Counted from the first letter of the stretch, positions 34,539-44,297 are shown. The stretch is DNA of 64,000 bases from Paenibacillus guangzhouensis (GCF_009363075.1 NZ_CP045293.1:2790001-2854000); one strand, 5' to 3'. Made by a program: numbers and translations. Notes: generated from the letters alone by a model not told the origin.

Positions 34539-35503
34539 AAGGTATAATCACCGCCTCCCATTCGCTTCGCGAGTCCGTTCGCTGTCAACATCAGAATGAG
34601 GCCAATCACGGATTTGAACAAGCCGACCGCCGTCGCATAACCGTAGTCCATATCCACCAAACCTTTTCTGTACACATACGTATCGATAATATCGGCCACA
34701 TCATAGACCTGCGAATTGTACATGTTGAAGATTTGGTCGAACCCGGCGTCCAGAATGCCCGACATGGACAAGACGAGCATAATGCTAATCACCGGCATGA
34801 GCAGCGGAATCGTAATGTACATCATGCGCTTGATCCGACCGGCGCCGTCGACGACAGCAGCCTCGTGTAAATGCGGATCGATGCCTGTAATGGCTGCGAA
34901 ATAGATGATCGAGCTCCAGCCAAAGCTAGCCAGGATCGACGTCACGACGAGAATCGAGCGGAAGTACTTGGTGTCTGCCATGAACAAGATGGGATCGACG
35001 CCGAAAAGGCTAAGGATCGCGTTGACAGGTCCTTCAAGCGACAGGATGCTCATGAAAATACCGCCCAGAATAATCCATGAAATAAAATGAGGCAAGTATG
35101 AAGCAGTCTGAACAGCCTTCTTGAACCTCACGTTCTTCACTTCGCTGAGCAGCAGCGCGAAGAGGATCGGAATCGGAAATCCCCAGATCATGCGATACAC
35201 GCTGATCAGAACGGTATTCTTAAGCACGAGATAAAAACCCGGGTCACTGAACGCTTTTTCAAAATGGGCGAGCCCGACCCAAGGACTGCCGAAGAAGCCT
35301 TTCGTAATGTGAAAATCCTCAAATGCGATCAGCAGTCCGTAAATGGGTACGTAATTGAAGATGGTGACGTACAATACGGCAGGAATCAACATGATCAGCA
35401 ATAACCGGTATTTCTTGTACGCAAAGCGTTTGGATTTCTTCTGCTCGGTTTTTGATCGCTTATTCCATTCAGGCTGCCCGGCCAAAACGGTCGTTTTGCT
35501 CAT
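34532..35503 (-). CDS. Sugar ABC permease, LplB/YteP type
   Basis: A 323-aa permease with about six membrane segments. The EAA loop reads HEAAVVDGAGRIKRMMYITIPLL, and the C-terminus ends in GGGDYTLW, as is common in this family. The start at 35503 lies about eight bases after GGAAGGAG; an upstream in-frame ATG was rejected. It is the first gene after the promoter at 35555-35563. No ATPase gene is in the cluster; LplB/C-type importers share a general MsmX-like ATPase in Bacillus. Confidence 0.92.
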   Translation of the reverse strand: MSKTTVLAGQPEWNKRSKTEQKKSKRFAYKKYRLLLIMLIPAVLYVTIFNYVPIYGLLIAFEDFHITKGFFGSPWVGLAHFEKAFSDPGFYLVLKNTVLISVYRMIWGFPIPILFALLLSEVKNVRFKKAVQTASYLPHFISWIILGGIFMSILSLEGPVNAILSLFGVDPILFMADTKYFRSILVVTSILASFGWSSIIYFAAITGIDPHLHEAAVVDGAGRIKRMMYITIPLLMPVISIMLVLSMSGILDAGFDQIFNMYNSQVYDVADIIDTYVYRKGLVDMDYGYATAVGLFKSVIGLILMLTANGLAKRMGGGDYTLW

Positions 35504-35554
35504 CCCTTTGTCTCCTTCCTGATTTCTATGAATGCGCATTCATTTCTTATCGAA

Positions 35555-35563
35555 AGTATAACA
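35555..35563 (-). promoter_or_regulatory. Extended -10 promoter before the permease operon
   Basis: The minus strand reads TGTTATACT, an extended -10 (TGn plus TATACT) about 50 bases upstream of the permease start. It may let the permease operon be transcribed apart from the YesM/YesN genes. The -35 region is weak. Confidence 0.4.
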
Positions 35564-35622
35564 TCGGGTTTCGCAAACGATCATTATCAGTTATTTGCTT
35601 TCCTTATCGTTTTTCTGACCAA

Positions 35623-37326
35623 TTAGACGAGGGCTAACCCATTCTCAATTTGAGGGATGGTAATCGTCATCGTTGTCCCTTCCTTCGCATCGCTATGAAC
35701 CGTTAGACCGTAACCTGTGCCGAAGAATAACTCGATTCTTTCCTGCACATTTTTCAGACCATATCCTGCCGTGCGAAACGTCGTAATTTTGCGAATCTGC
35801 TCTTCGTCCATTCCCGGTCCATTATCCCTGACGGCAAACTGTAGGGTGCCTTCGCCAAAACAGGCCGAGATGGTGATACGACCTCGCTCTTCCGTTAACC
35901 GGTCTACGCCATGTTTGATCGCATTTTCCACGAGCGGCTGCAAGATCATATTGATCGTGTAGAACCGCTGGACTTCCTCGTCCATATCGTAGATGACATC
36001 GAATCGAGCATCATGGGTGATGTGCATAATGTCCAAATACGATTTCACATTATCCAATTCACTCTGAACCGCGATAAAGTTATCTCCTTTATTCAGCGCC
36101 GTACGATAATACTTCGACAACGACGTCACGATATGGCTAATTTCATAAGATCTAGACTGCAGCGCTTTCCAATTGACGGACGAGAGCGTGTTATACAAGA
36201 AATGCGGATTCATCTGCGCTTGCAGCCGTTGCAGCTCCTTCCGGCGCACCTCTTGAATTAACTCTTTAACGCGATAAAGCATATTGCCGAAACGATCGAT
36301 CAACTCGCCGATTTCGTCCTTGGACGAGTTGTGAATGTTCAGTTCGAGACCTCCGTTTTCTACGCGCTTCATCCAATGATTCAACTGATAGATGCGCCGC
36401 AGCATGCCGTTGGCGAACAGCGAGATGATGATGAGCACAATAACGCTGCAAATGCCGATCACAATGAACGTGGCATACAGGATGGGAGCCGGATTCCCAG
36501 ATACTTGGTGCATGGGAATATAACAATGAAAACGCCAGTTCGTATTCGGAATTTGCTGCGTGATCGCCATCATACGTGTCTCGTTCATCATGACCGTGCC
36601 ATCCTTCGAGCGGAGCTGAGCAGCGGAAGGCATTTCACTGACCGCGCGTGAATTTGTAAATAGCGATGCACCGTCCGCATCCGAGATGATCACGCCGTAA
36701 TCGCTTAGCAGCTTCACGGAATCCATAAATAAACTATCTATGCTCATGTGAACGTAGAGGACGTGGTGGCCGGGGTTGAAGGTTTCCGGAAATTTACATA
36801 CGGCATAAACCGCTTGCTGCGATTCATCATAATACCAGCGGATCCCGAATTTGCTCACCGCATCGGTATACCATTTTTGGTTCGATACCCCTTGGGCCGA
36901 TCGCAAATAATCCCCATACTCCGGAATCGAACTTTCCGTATAAATCGTCAGCTTGTCGATGCCGTGATAGGACGTAAGCATCATGCTGAAATAAGGATCT
37001 AAATATTCTTTCAATTGATTGGCGAGCGCAGATAAATCGCCCGACTCTCCGTTCTGTGTCGACATAATGTTCTGGATCGTGCGATTGGCGACAATCAACT
37101 GAATCAAATTGTTGTATAAATCCATTTTGTACGCGATGCTGTTCACCGCCGTGCCCATATTTCGCTCAATGCTCTGCTCTGCTTGATGGCGAAGCAGCTG
37201 GCTCGATTGACTGTACGAGTACACGCCAAGCACCATCATCGGAATAATCGTAACGATCAAATACGAAACAATCAGCTTCTGCTTCAATCGGAGGCGAGAG
37301 ACAATCCAATCGATTCTCTTCATCAT
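35623..37326 (-). CDS. YesM-type sensor histidine kinase
   Basis: A 567-aa membrane kinase. One membrane segment is at residues about 17-37 and a second at about 280-302, flanking a large extracellular sensor region. A HAMP-like region follows, then the His-kinase domain of the YesM kind (LQAQMNPHFLYNTL with the phosphorylated His) and a HATPase with VENAIKHGVD, DNGPGMDE and GYGLKNVQERI. It is coupled by ATGA to the AraC-type response regulator. The pair is the usual regulator of neighbouring LplABC-type sugar importers. Confidence 0.95.
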   Translation of the reverse strand: MMKRIDWIVSRLRLKQKLIVSYLIVTIIPMMVLGVYSYSQSSQLLRHQAEQSIERNMGTAVNSIAYKMDLYNNLIQLIVANRTIQNIMSTQNGESGDLSALANQLKEYLDPYFSMMLTSYHGIDKLTIYTESSIPEYGDYLRSAQGVSNQKWYTDAVSKFGIRWYYDESQQAVYAVCKFPETFNPGHHVLYVHMSIDSLFMDSVKLLSDYGVIISDADGASLFTNSRAVSEMPSAAQLRSKDGTVMMNETRMMAITQQIPNTNWRFHCYIPMHQVSGNPAPILYATFIVIGICSVIVLIIISLFANGMLRRIYQLNHWMKRVENGGLELNIHNSSKDEIGELIDRFGNMLYRVKELIQEVRRKELQRLQAQMNPHFLYNTLSSVNWKALQSRSYEISHIVTSLSKYYRTALNKGDNFIAVQSELDNVKSYLDIMHITHDARFDVIYDMDEEVQRFYTINMILQPLVENAIKHGVDRLTEERGRITISACFGEGTLQFAVRDNGPGMDEEQIRKITTFRTAGYGLKNVQERIELFFGTGYGLTVHSDAKEGTTMTITIPQIENGLALV

Positions 37327-38873
37327 AGGCCATGTTCTTCCCTATACTGGGATGGTGTTTTCCCATAACTGTTCTTGAACAACGCGGAAAAATAAGCGAA
37401 ATTGGGGTAACCGACTTCCTTACCGATATCCGTAATTTTCTTGTTGGTCGTAAGGAGCAGTTCTCCCGCCTTTTCCAGCCGAATGGACGTGATATGTTTA
37501 ATAATGCTTTTGCCTACATGTTTCTTGAACAATCGGCTTATATATCCTGGACTGAGATACACTTGCCTTGCGATGCTCTCCACCGTGATTTCACTGCTGT
37601 ACTCCCGTTCGATCAATTGCAGCACATCATCGATCACTCTGCGGAACATTTCCTGGGGTTTTTCTGCACTGCATGCCATATCTTCGGCGATTGACCGCAT
37701 GACCTTTGATAGCTCCACCAGCGATGATGCATGATAGATTCGTTCTAGAATCATCATGTATCCGCTTACACTTTGCTGTTCCGGACGACTTAAGATCGAC
37801 TTCAATAATTCGGTGCATATAAATTTTACGTAATTTTCCGAGACTGTCCTCCCCGCTTGAAGCATCTCGATCACTTGAATGATTCTAGCAGCATCCACAT
37901 CGATTTCCCTTAGCCATGCCGCCATGTCCATCAGTACATTACGCGTATATAACGAGACATCCCGGTCTCCCGCAAGCAGCTCTCCCGTGTACAGCACCGC
38001 CCCCTGGTCCATGAAAAACTTGTTGGACAGCATCGTATCCATCACATTGTATTCGCTGCTGATTTGCCCAAGATTCTCGATCAGCCCGCTGATGGCGATC
38101 ATGACGTCTACACTGTACTTGTTCTTGAATAATTCAACCAGCAGCGTTCCCGTCTGGATAATTTCGGCTTCAGTTTCTTCTGGCCTGCCTTCGTACAATA
38201 ACACGCTCTGCACTTCATTCAGATTCACAAAATCGGCCGTTCTGCCTGTCATGCCGGTCAGCGCCGCCTCGGCATCCAGATCAATCATGTCAAAAAAACG
38301 ACTCTCGGTATGTACCATCACCATTCTTAAATAACGGTACCCGCTGAAGTGGATGACCGTGCCCGCACTCCCCCGATCTTCTTCTGCGGCAACGCCTCGG
38401 CCGTGAATGAGATCGTAGAGAAACTTTTGTTTTTCATAGCGGATGCCCTTCCAGTAAACCTCCTGAATTCTCTCATTTTTCATTTTCTCTTGCCGATCTT
38501 CATCACACATCGTAATCACATTCGATACCACGCGCATAAATTCGCCGATTTCTACGGGCTTTAAGATGTAATGAATCGCTTTTAAATCAATGGCTTTCTG
38601 GGCATATTCAAACTCGCCGTAGGCGCTCATAAAAATGATTTTCGTATGCGGCGATATCGCCTTGACTTGCTGCGCAAGCTGCAGCCCGTCGAGCTCCCTC
38701 ATTCGGATATCCGTCAGCAAAATATCGATATCGTTATGGTCGCGAATGTAATTAAGCGCAGCTTCCCCACAATCCGCTTCGGCTACTTCAAGCTCCCAAT
38801 TAAACTGCTTCGTCAAAAATTTGACCCCTTCGCGTTCCGTACGGTCGTCATCGACAACTAACAATTTATACAT
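37323..38873 (-). CDS. YesN-type response regulator (receiver plus AraC HTH)
   Basis: A 516-aa regulator. The N-terminal receiver shows VVDDD at residues 6-10, phospho-acceptor Asp55 (LLTDIRMRELDG) and the KPVE end. A long middle domain follows. The C-terminus carries two HTH units of the AraC type (ITVESIARQVYLSPGYISRLFKK; ITDIGKEVGYPNFAYFSALFKN). The ATG at 38873 was chosen because AAAGGA lies nine bases upstream; an ATG two codons before it is too close. It probably activates the permease/binding-protein/glycosidase operon when the kinase senses its sugar. Confidence 0.95.
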   Translation of the reverse strand: MYKLLVVDDDRTEREGVKFLTKQFNWELEVAEADCGEAALNYIRDHNDIDILLTDIRMRELDGLQLAQQVKAISPHTKIIFMSAYGEFEYAQKAIDLKAIHYILKPVEIGEFMRVVSNVITMCDEDRQEKMKNERIQEVYWKGIRYEKQKFLYDLIHGRGVAAEEDRGSAGTVIHFSGYRYLRMVMVHTESRFFDMIDLDAEAALTGMTGRTADFVNLNEVQSVLLYEGRPEETEAEIIQTGTLLVELFKNKYSVDVMIAISGLIENLGQISSEYNVMDTMLSNKFFMDQGAVLYTGELLAGDRDVSLYTRNVLMDMAAWLREIDVDAARIIQVIEMLQAGRTVSENYVKFICTELLKSILSRPEQQSVSGYMMILERIYHASSLVELSKVMRSIAEDMACSAEKPQEMFRRVIDDVLQLIEREYSSEITVESIARQVYLSPGYISRLFKKHVGKSIIKHITSIRLEKAGELLLTTNKKITDIGKEVGYPNFAYFSALFKNSYGKTPSQYREEHGL

Positions 38874-38948
38874 CGCCATTCATCCTTTCCATCCTAATCT
38901 AGTAGATCGTAGCATACCGCAAAGTATACGAGAAGGCGATATATACCT

Positions 38949-38979
38949 AAAAAAGATGAAGAGCTGATTCATTCAACTC
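38949..38979 (-). terminator. Terminator-like hairpin downstream of the GH95 remnant
   Basis: GAGTTGA pairs with TCAGCTC (one T-G pair) around a five-base loop; a T-tract (TTTTTT) follows after six bases on the minus strand. Confidence 0.5.
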
Positions 38980-39042
38980 TCCATCCTAGTCGCTAGCTAA
39001 AAATTTAAAACTGAAGAGAAACTTTTTGATCTTTACTTATCT

Positions 39043-39195
39043 TCAAGGACAGATAACCGTTGGTCGGTTCAAGAGTCCGGCCTTCCTTGGGTCCTCCCCT
39101 ACGCCGCCAAAATGCATGGCGCCTATTCTTCCATTGCCAAGCGGTAATGCCTCCGTCCAGTGCATCGCAGCCTTGCTGTATGACAAACGTTTCAT
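39043..39195 (-). pseudogene. GH95 (alpha-L-fucosidase-like) N-terminal remnant
   Basis: A 50-codon frame starts with a good ribosome site (GGAGG before ATATG) and reads [34 protein letters not shown], and then stops soon after in sequence that does not continue the family. The block [19 protein letters not shown] is the hallmark N-terminus of GH95 enzymes, which are about 750 residues long. The downstream catalytic (alpha/alpha)6 domain is absent, so a deletion removed almost the entire gene. It lies between the A+T-rich importer set and the YesN gene. Loss may have been recent because the start and ribosome site are intact. Confidence 0.75.
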
Positions 39196-39204
39196 ATCGT
39201 TTCC

Positions 39205-39239
39205 TCCAATTAAAATAAGAAGCGTGAGAACATCACGCT
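39205..39239 (-). terminator. Hairpin after the A+T-rich importer operon
   Basis: AGCGTGA and TCACGCT form a perfect seven-base stem with a five-base loop 27 bp after the binding-protein stop; the following minus-strand sequence (TCTTATTTTAATT) is T-rich. Confidence 0.6.
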
Positions 39240-39265
39240 CCTTCGTTTAACTCAAGTTATATTCA

Positions 39266-40846
39266 TTATTTCTTAAAAGTCTCATCATAGGCTTTATTGA
39301 TTAGCTCCAGAGCTCGGTCAGAGCCAAGTTTTTTAACCTGTGGTATCACTTGTGAATCCCAGGTATCAATGCTTTGCTTACCGATAATCACGTTTACCGA
39401 AGCTTCCTCTACATAGGTATCAATCGCCGTTTTGAGGTCGGTATATTCTTTTTTCTCATTCGTATCGCTAAATTTCGCATCAAAGACTGCCTTGCCAAAG
39501 GCGTGGTTTTCTTCCAAAAATGCTACCGATTTTTTCATAGCAGCACCATTTAACTCAAACGTATTAATAGCCGCTTGATTGACAACACCGAAAAGGCTTT
39601 GGTCGTTTAGCCCCGAATTCTTAATGGTGCCATTTGGCGTAGCAGGCGTTTGAAAATCCTTCAAAAATTTCACAGTACCATCCGAATTCTTTTGATAAGA
39701 TTCGCCTTCGATACCAAATTGCATGGCATCGGTACCTTGCGGGCTGTACAACCAATTTAGAAAATTAACCAATTCATCTTTGTATTTCGTTTGGTTTGAA
39801 ATCACTTTATAACTTTGGTAATAGCCGCTCAAAACAGAGGTACCCACTCTTTTATTGTTGTAAGCAGGTTGAAGCATTGCCGTAAATTCAAAGCCCTGTG
39901 GAATTTTGCTTCCCATTCGACTAACAATCTCGTCGCCAGCTTGTGGGTAGTCAAAGGTCACTAAACCTTTGCCTGTAGCTAACATTTCATCCCATTCATC
40001 ATCTGTAATCGTAGCAAAGTTTGGATTTAACAAGCCTTCGGAATACAATTTTTTCAAGTAAACCAACGTATCCTTGTAAGCTTGGCTTTCTGGACCGAAT
40101 AAATATTTTTGCCCCTCTGAATCAAGATAAAAAGAGGTGTACGTTCCTCTAAAGTAAGCTTGGTTAGCGATTAAGTGATTCGTACCCCATCTTACAAAAT
40201 AGGGGTAAGAATCTGGGTAAAGCTTCTTCAATTGAACTAAGGTATTGTATAAATCGTCGAACGTTTCGAACTTCGTGGATAGATTGTTTTTTGCAAAGAT
40301 ATCAGTCCTACCTAACATAACTTCGTCGGCGCGATATGGCACATCATAGATTCTTGGGGCGCCATAAAATTTGCCGTTAGGCGAACGAGTCAGATCCATG
40401 GCAGGTGGATATTTTTCCATCATCGCTTTGTAATTATCAAGCTTCCCTGCTTCCATATAAGGCGTTAAATCTAAGAATGCTCCTTGTGGACCATAACGGT
40501 CCGCATTATCTCTTGATAACGTAATCAAATCTGGTAGTGATCCAGAGGCTAACATGGTGTTCAATTTTTGTGTATAGTCTGCACGGGCTACGCTAATCGG
40601 TTTGATTTTAATATTGGTGTACTTTTGAATGGTCTTAAATATTTCTTCGTCGCCAGTGTATGGGGTATTAGCCATAAAAAACCAAGAAACTTCAATGGGT
40701 TTTTCGCTAATTTTTTGTTCGGCGGCATTAGGGTCTGACGTCTGTGACGGCTCTGTGTTTTTGGTAGATTCGCTTGGCTTGCTGCTGCTGCACCCTGCAG
40801 CAAACAACATCATGGTAGCTACAAATAAGACCAAAAATCTTTTCAC
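39266..40846 (-). CDS. Sugar-binding lipoprotein, second set (LplA-like)
   Basis: A 526-aa extracellular binding protein. The signal is MKRFLVLFVATMMLFAAGC with lipobox AAGC and Cys near residue 19, followed by a Ser/Lys/Thr-rich linker. The fold shows KPIEVSWFFMANTPYTGDEEIF and NGKFYGAPRIYDVPYRADEVM. The gene is visibly richer in A+T than the surrounding genes. The start is a GTG with AAGGAG nine bases upstream. It follows two permeases and makes up a complete binding-protein/permease set that also lacks its own ATPase. Confidence 0.92.
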   Translation of the reverse strand: MKRFLVLFVATMMLFAAGCSSSKPSESTKNTEPSQTSDPNAAEQKISEKPIEVSWFFMANTPYTGDEEIFKTIQKYTNIKIKPISVARADYTQKLNTMLASGSLPDLITLSRDNADRYGPQGAFLDLTPYMEAGKLDNYKAMMEKYPPAMDLTRSPNGKFYGAPRIYDVPYRADEVMLGRTDIFAKNNLSTKFETFDDLYNTLVQLKKLYPDSYPYFVRWGTNHLIANQAYFRGTYTSFYLDSEGQKYLFGPESQAYKDTLVYLKKLYSEGLLNPNFATITDDEWDEMLATGKGLVTFDYPQAGDEIVSRMGSKIPQGFEFTAMLQPAYNNKRVGTSVLSGYYQSYKVISNQTKYKDELVNFLNWLYSPQGTDAMQFGIEGESYQKNSDGTVKFLKDFQTPATPNGTIKNSGLNDQSLFGVVNQAAINTFELNGAAMKKSVAFLEENHAFGKAVFDAKFSDTNEKKEYTDLKTAIDTYVEEASVNVIIGKQSIDTWDSQVIPQVKKLGSDRALELINKAYDETFKK

Positions 40847-40878
40847 GATAAATCTCTCCTTTTAATAAATTTTATAAA

Positions 40879-41772
40879 TTATCCTTTTATTGAGCCGACC
40901 ATAAGACCCTTGACAAAGTACTTTTGAATAAAAGGATAAATACACATAATAGGAAGGGTCGTGATGACAATGGATGCCATTTTCAAAGATTCCGTTGCCG
41001 AGTGATTTAATTGAGCATAAGCGTCTTTTTCACTTGGATTGAAGGTTGCAGCTACCAATATACTTCTTAAAATCATCTGCAAAGGGTACTTTTCGGTATC
41101 ATTTAAGTAAAGCAACGCATTGAAATATCCATTCCAAATGCCAACAGCTGTAAATAAGCCGATGGTTGCCAGGATTGGCTTGGAAAGTGGCAAAATGATT
41201 TTTACTAAGATTTGAGGATCCGTGGCCCCATCAATGTAAGCGGATTCACTTAGACTTTCAGGTATATTCCTAAAGAAGGATCTCATGAGAATAATGTTCC
41301 ATGCGGATAACGCCCCTGGAAGAACCATAACCCATATGGTGTCTAAAATATGAAGGGACTTATAAGCCAGATAGGTTGGAATCATACCGCCACCAAAAAA
41401 CATGGTTACAAGGTACACCTTGGAGATAAATGAACGCATTTGAAACTTATCTTTGGACAGTGGATATGCGGTTATAGCGGTGAAAAACAAGGTGAAAAAT
41501 GTTCCCAGGACCGTGTACAAAATCGTGTTTTTATATGCCGTGAAAAAAATAGGATGGTTGATCATGGTCTTGAATGCACCTAGGTCAAACCCTTTTGGAA
41601 AAAAAGTAACTTTCCCCGCAATAACTTCTGCTGGTTCGCTAATCGACACAGACACAACGTAAACAAAGGGATAGAGCAAAGCCATGACAACAATAGCCAA
41701 AATAACGTATACAACGGAAAGAAAGACCCGATCTCCTATTGGTTCTTTGATTTTGTAAGGATTTTTTGTCAT
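40879..41772 (-). CDS. Carbohydrate ABC permease, second set (LplC type)
   Basis: A 297-aa permease with six membrane segments and EAA loop SESAYIDGATDPQILVKIILPLS; the end KYFVKGLMVGSIKG is typical. It starts 4 bp after the first permease's stop. It pairs with that permease and the binding protein downstream. The DNA is A+T-rich. Confidence 0.93.
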   Translation of the reverse strand: MTKNPYKIKEPIGDRVFLSVVYVILAIVVMALLYPFVYVVSVSISEPAEVIAGKVTFFPKGFDLGAFKTMINHPIFFTAYKNTILYTVLGTFFTLFFTAITAYPLSKDKFQMRSFISKVYLVTMFFGGGMIPTYLAYKSLHILDTIWVMVLPGALSAWNIILMRSFFRNIPESLSESAYIDGATDPQILVKIILPLSKPILATIGLFTAVGIWNGYFNALLYLNDTEKYPLQMILRSILVAATFNPSEKDAYAQLNHSATESLKMASIVITTLPIMCIYPFIQKYFVKGLMVGSIKG

Positions 41773-41776
41773 GACA

Positions 41777-42718
41777 TCACCATAAACTTTCCTTTAGAAG
41801 TTTTCTGGAAAAATAGTTTGCTCCGAATACAAAAACAATGGAAACCAAGCTGTTAAACAACCCAATCGCACTTGAAAAGCCATAATCTTGGTCGATAATA
41901 CCTTTGCGGTAAACATAAGTAGAGATAACATCGGCAACATCATATGTCGCAGGGCTATACATTAACAGAATTTTATCGAATCCAACGCTGATAATACCGC
42001 CAATAGCTAAAATGAACAGAGTAATGATGGTCGGCCGGAGACTGGGCAGGGTGATGTGAATAATCTGTTTAAACTTCGAACAGCCATCCATCTTAGCCGC
42101 TTCATACATTTCTGCGTCAATCCCTGTAATGGCCGCCAAGTAGAGTATGCTGGAATAACCAATTTCCTGCCAAATGCCTGAGCCAACATACAAGCTTCTA
42201 AAGTAACCGGATTCGTTAAAAAATTGGATCGGGTCAACTCCGAAATTGGCTAATAATTCATTTACAATACCATTACCACTAAAAATGGATTTCATAATGC
42301 CCACAATGACAACAACCGATATGAAATAAGGTAAATACGTAGCGGTTTGAATAAATCTCTTCATTTTGGGATGTATCACTTCGTTAATCAACAAAGCCAG
42401 AATAATAGGTGCTGGAAAAGCCCACAGCAAGTTCACAGAACCAAGAACAAACGTGTTTTTTATAATTCTAAAAAAGTTGGGATCTTTAAAAAATCGGATA
42501 AAGTTGTCAAAGCCAATCCATTCGGAGCCACTAATCCCTAAAAACAAACTGTAATTTTGAAAAGCAGTTACGATACCTACCATGGGATAATAAGCAAACA
42601 AGGCAATCATGATTAACCCTGGAAACGACATCAGCAGGAGAAAGCGGTTACATTTCCAATCGTAATTTAACTTAGAAATAAATGACTTTTTAGATATTTT
42701 TCCGATAGTCGTCGACAA
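41777..42718 (-). CDS. Sugar ABC permease, second set (LplB type)
   Basis: A 313-aa permease with about six membrane segments and EAA loop YEAAKMDGCSKFKQIIHITLPSL. The start is a TTG at 42718 with GAGGTG upstream. It is the first gene of the operon, and a cre-like box lies about 90 bp upstream. Confidence 0.92.
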   Translation of the reverse strand: MSTTIGKISKKSFISKLNYDWKCNRFLLLMSFPGLIMIALFAYYPMVGIVTAFQNYSLFLGISGSEWIGFDNFIRFFKDPNFFRIIKNTFVLGSVNLLWAFPAPIILALLINEVIHPKMKRFIQTATYLPYFISVVVIVGIMKSIFSGNGIVNELLANFGVDPIQFFNESGYFRSLYVGSGIWQEIGYSSILYLAAITGIDAEMYEAAKMDGCSKFKQIIHITLPSLRPTIITLFILAIGGIISVGFDKILLMYSPATYDVADVISTYVYRKGIIDQDYGFSSAIGLFNSLVSIVFVFGANYFSRKLLKESLW

Positions 42719-42807
42719 GATCTCACCTCATCACTTATTTTTGAACCGATCCCGTATGAGTCAATTGCAAACCACGACACCCCCTTTTCTTAATCAAGCA
42801 ACACTCG

Positions 42808-42822
42808 TTGTAAGCGCATTCT
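42808..42822 (-). promoter_or_regulatory. cre-like box (CcpA site)
   Basis: TTGTAAGCGCATTCT fits the relaxed Bacillus cre consensus WTGNAANCGNWNNCW at all defined positions, 90 bp upstream of the first permease start. It would place this importer under carbon catabolite control. Confidence 0.5.
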
Positions 42823-43082
42823 TTTTATGTCGTGAAGATCGATAAATCCATGTCATGATTAATGCTTATATCTTACTCTTCCGCCAATGGGAGGTTAATG
42901 ATAATAATTTAGATTTCTTGATTTATTTTACGAATTATCCCGTAACAGTAACATTTGTCATTGCACTTATCAGACTCTTAATTAATCACATTTTATGGGT
43001 TTTTGATATCTAAAAATACTGCACTTAGCAACGATTTCTGCACTCTATCAACGAAATTCATAACAACTCGTGATAAAATGAC
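42823..43082. other. A+T-rich intergenic stretch
   Basis: No gene was recognised between the cre-like box and the terminator at 43083. It must hold the promoter of the permease operon on the minus strand, but I could not fix clear -35/-10 boxes. Confidence 0.35.
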
Positions 43083-43126
43083 AAAATAAAAGGTCAGCCA
43101 GAATATATTGGCTAACCTTTTATTTT
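43083..43126. terminator. Bidirectional terminator
   Basis: AAAATAAAAGGT and ACCTTTTATTTT, with AGCCA and TGGCT inside, form a long near-perfect stem-loop with one mismatch step, flanked by A- and T-rich arms. It terminates the DUF3626 gene on the minus strand. Confidence 0.8.
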
Positions 43127-43150
43127 GTGATGCTATAAATATTGAACATC

Positions 43151-44254
43151 TCATGCCTTGACCCTGTGAAGCGGCCGCCCATACTTGACCAATACATGCC
43201 ATATGAGCTTTAATTCCTGAAGAACTTCCGCATAAGTCCCGCGATCACGCCAGACATCCGGATGACGCTTCAGTTCCTTAGCAGCAGCCCCGATCATACA
43301 TGTATCAATATATCCGTCTCGTCCGATTCGCCGCGCCAATGCAGGCATCGCTGGACCTCTAAAATCAGCAGGCACCTCATCCAATGACAGCGCAAAGCCC
43401 TGATGCCAATAGAGAACAATGGAATATCGAGAACTGATCTGCTTCAGTGTGACTTCGATCGGCGTTCCCTGGAAGGAAGGATCCGCTACGAGAATTTCCA
43501 CATCGTCCTGCAGTCGGATATCGCCATGCACTTGAGCTTCAATATAATGATTAAGATTGCGACTTGGCCCGCGGCCCGAAGGATCTACGAAACCTTCCAT
43601 CCTATTCGATTGCAGATTCTCGATGAATGGCTTTGGGCGTATACCTTGTTCACCTAAGGCGGAATCTCTTAAGAAGATCTCCTCTAATAGTGCCGCCATG
43701 ATATCATCGAATGCGGCATAGGTTCCTTTTTGAACAGGATTTTGATGCGAATCCATATACGTATAAGTGCTACGATATGACACCTTCGGCGATAAAAGGA
43801 AATAACATGAACCAAACCGTGGTGCGGGGCCATCTGCATGCCGCATCACATCAAGTGCGCCATATTTGGGACGTTCGCTATTCGTTACACCCTCCCGCTG
43901 ATAAGCGCCGCCAAATAGTCTGTCCTCCCACAAATCACGTTGTCCACCAGGGTAGGCAGACACGCTGCCACTCGACAGCATCGTCTCAAATTGGCTCTTA
44001 TATACACCTTGCTCCAATAGCGCCTCTGCAACAGTCTGATCTGTAGGGTCCAACCGATCGGGGTGAAAGTGCAGTGCAATCCTCGCATGCGATTTCATCA
44101 TCGCTACAGCATTTTCGTAACAGTCATGATCGATATTAGACATATGCAAAATTTCGTGAATGGTGTGACGGGCCTTCTCTCTCCGCTGCATCGCATAATC
44201 AGACACGAACGCTAATGCAGCCGCTTGTGATGATGACAGATTTATACTCTCCAT
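43151..44254 (-). CDS. DUF3626 domain-containing protein
   Basis: A 367-aa cytosolic protein. The typical order is visible: HFHPDRL, GVYKSQFETMLSSGSVSAYPGG, RDLWEDRLFGGAY, PKYGALDVM, PAPRFGSCYFLLSP and, later, EAQVHGDIRLQDDVEILVADPS. These features match DUF3626 proteins as I know them. The function is unknown; the HFHPDRL and PRFGSCYF blocks are conserved and may form an active site. AGGAGGGAG precedes the ATG. It lies alone between a sugar operon and a LysR gene. Confidence 0.8.
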   Translation of the reverse strand: MESINLSSSQAAALAFVSDYAMQRREKARHTIHEILHMSNIDHDCYENAVAMMKSHARIALHFHPDRLDPTDQTVAEALLEQGVYKSQFETMLSSGSVSAYPGGQRDLWEDRLFGGAYQREGVTNSERPKYGALDVMRHADGPAPRFGSCYFLLSPKVSYRSTYTYMDSHQNPVQKGTYAAFDDIMAALLEEIFLRDSALGEQGIRPKPFIENLQSNRMEGFVDPSGRGPSRNLNHYIEAQVHGDIRLQDDVEILVADPSFQGTPIEVTLKQISSRYSIVLYWHQGFALSLDEVPADFRGPAMPALARRIGRDGYIDTCMIGAAAKELKRHPDVWRDRGTYAEVLQELKLIWHVLVKYGRPLHRVKA

Positions 44255-44297
44255 GACTTACTCCCTCCTCTATAACCGTCTTACAATCCTAGTCTGC

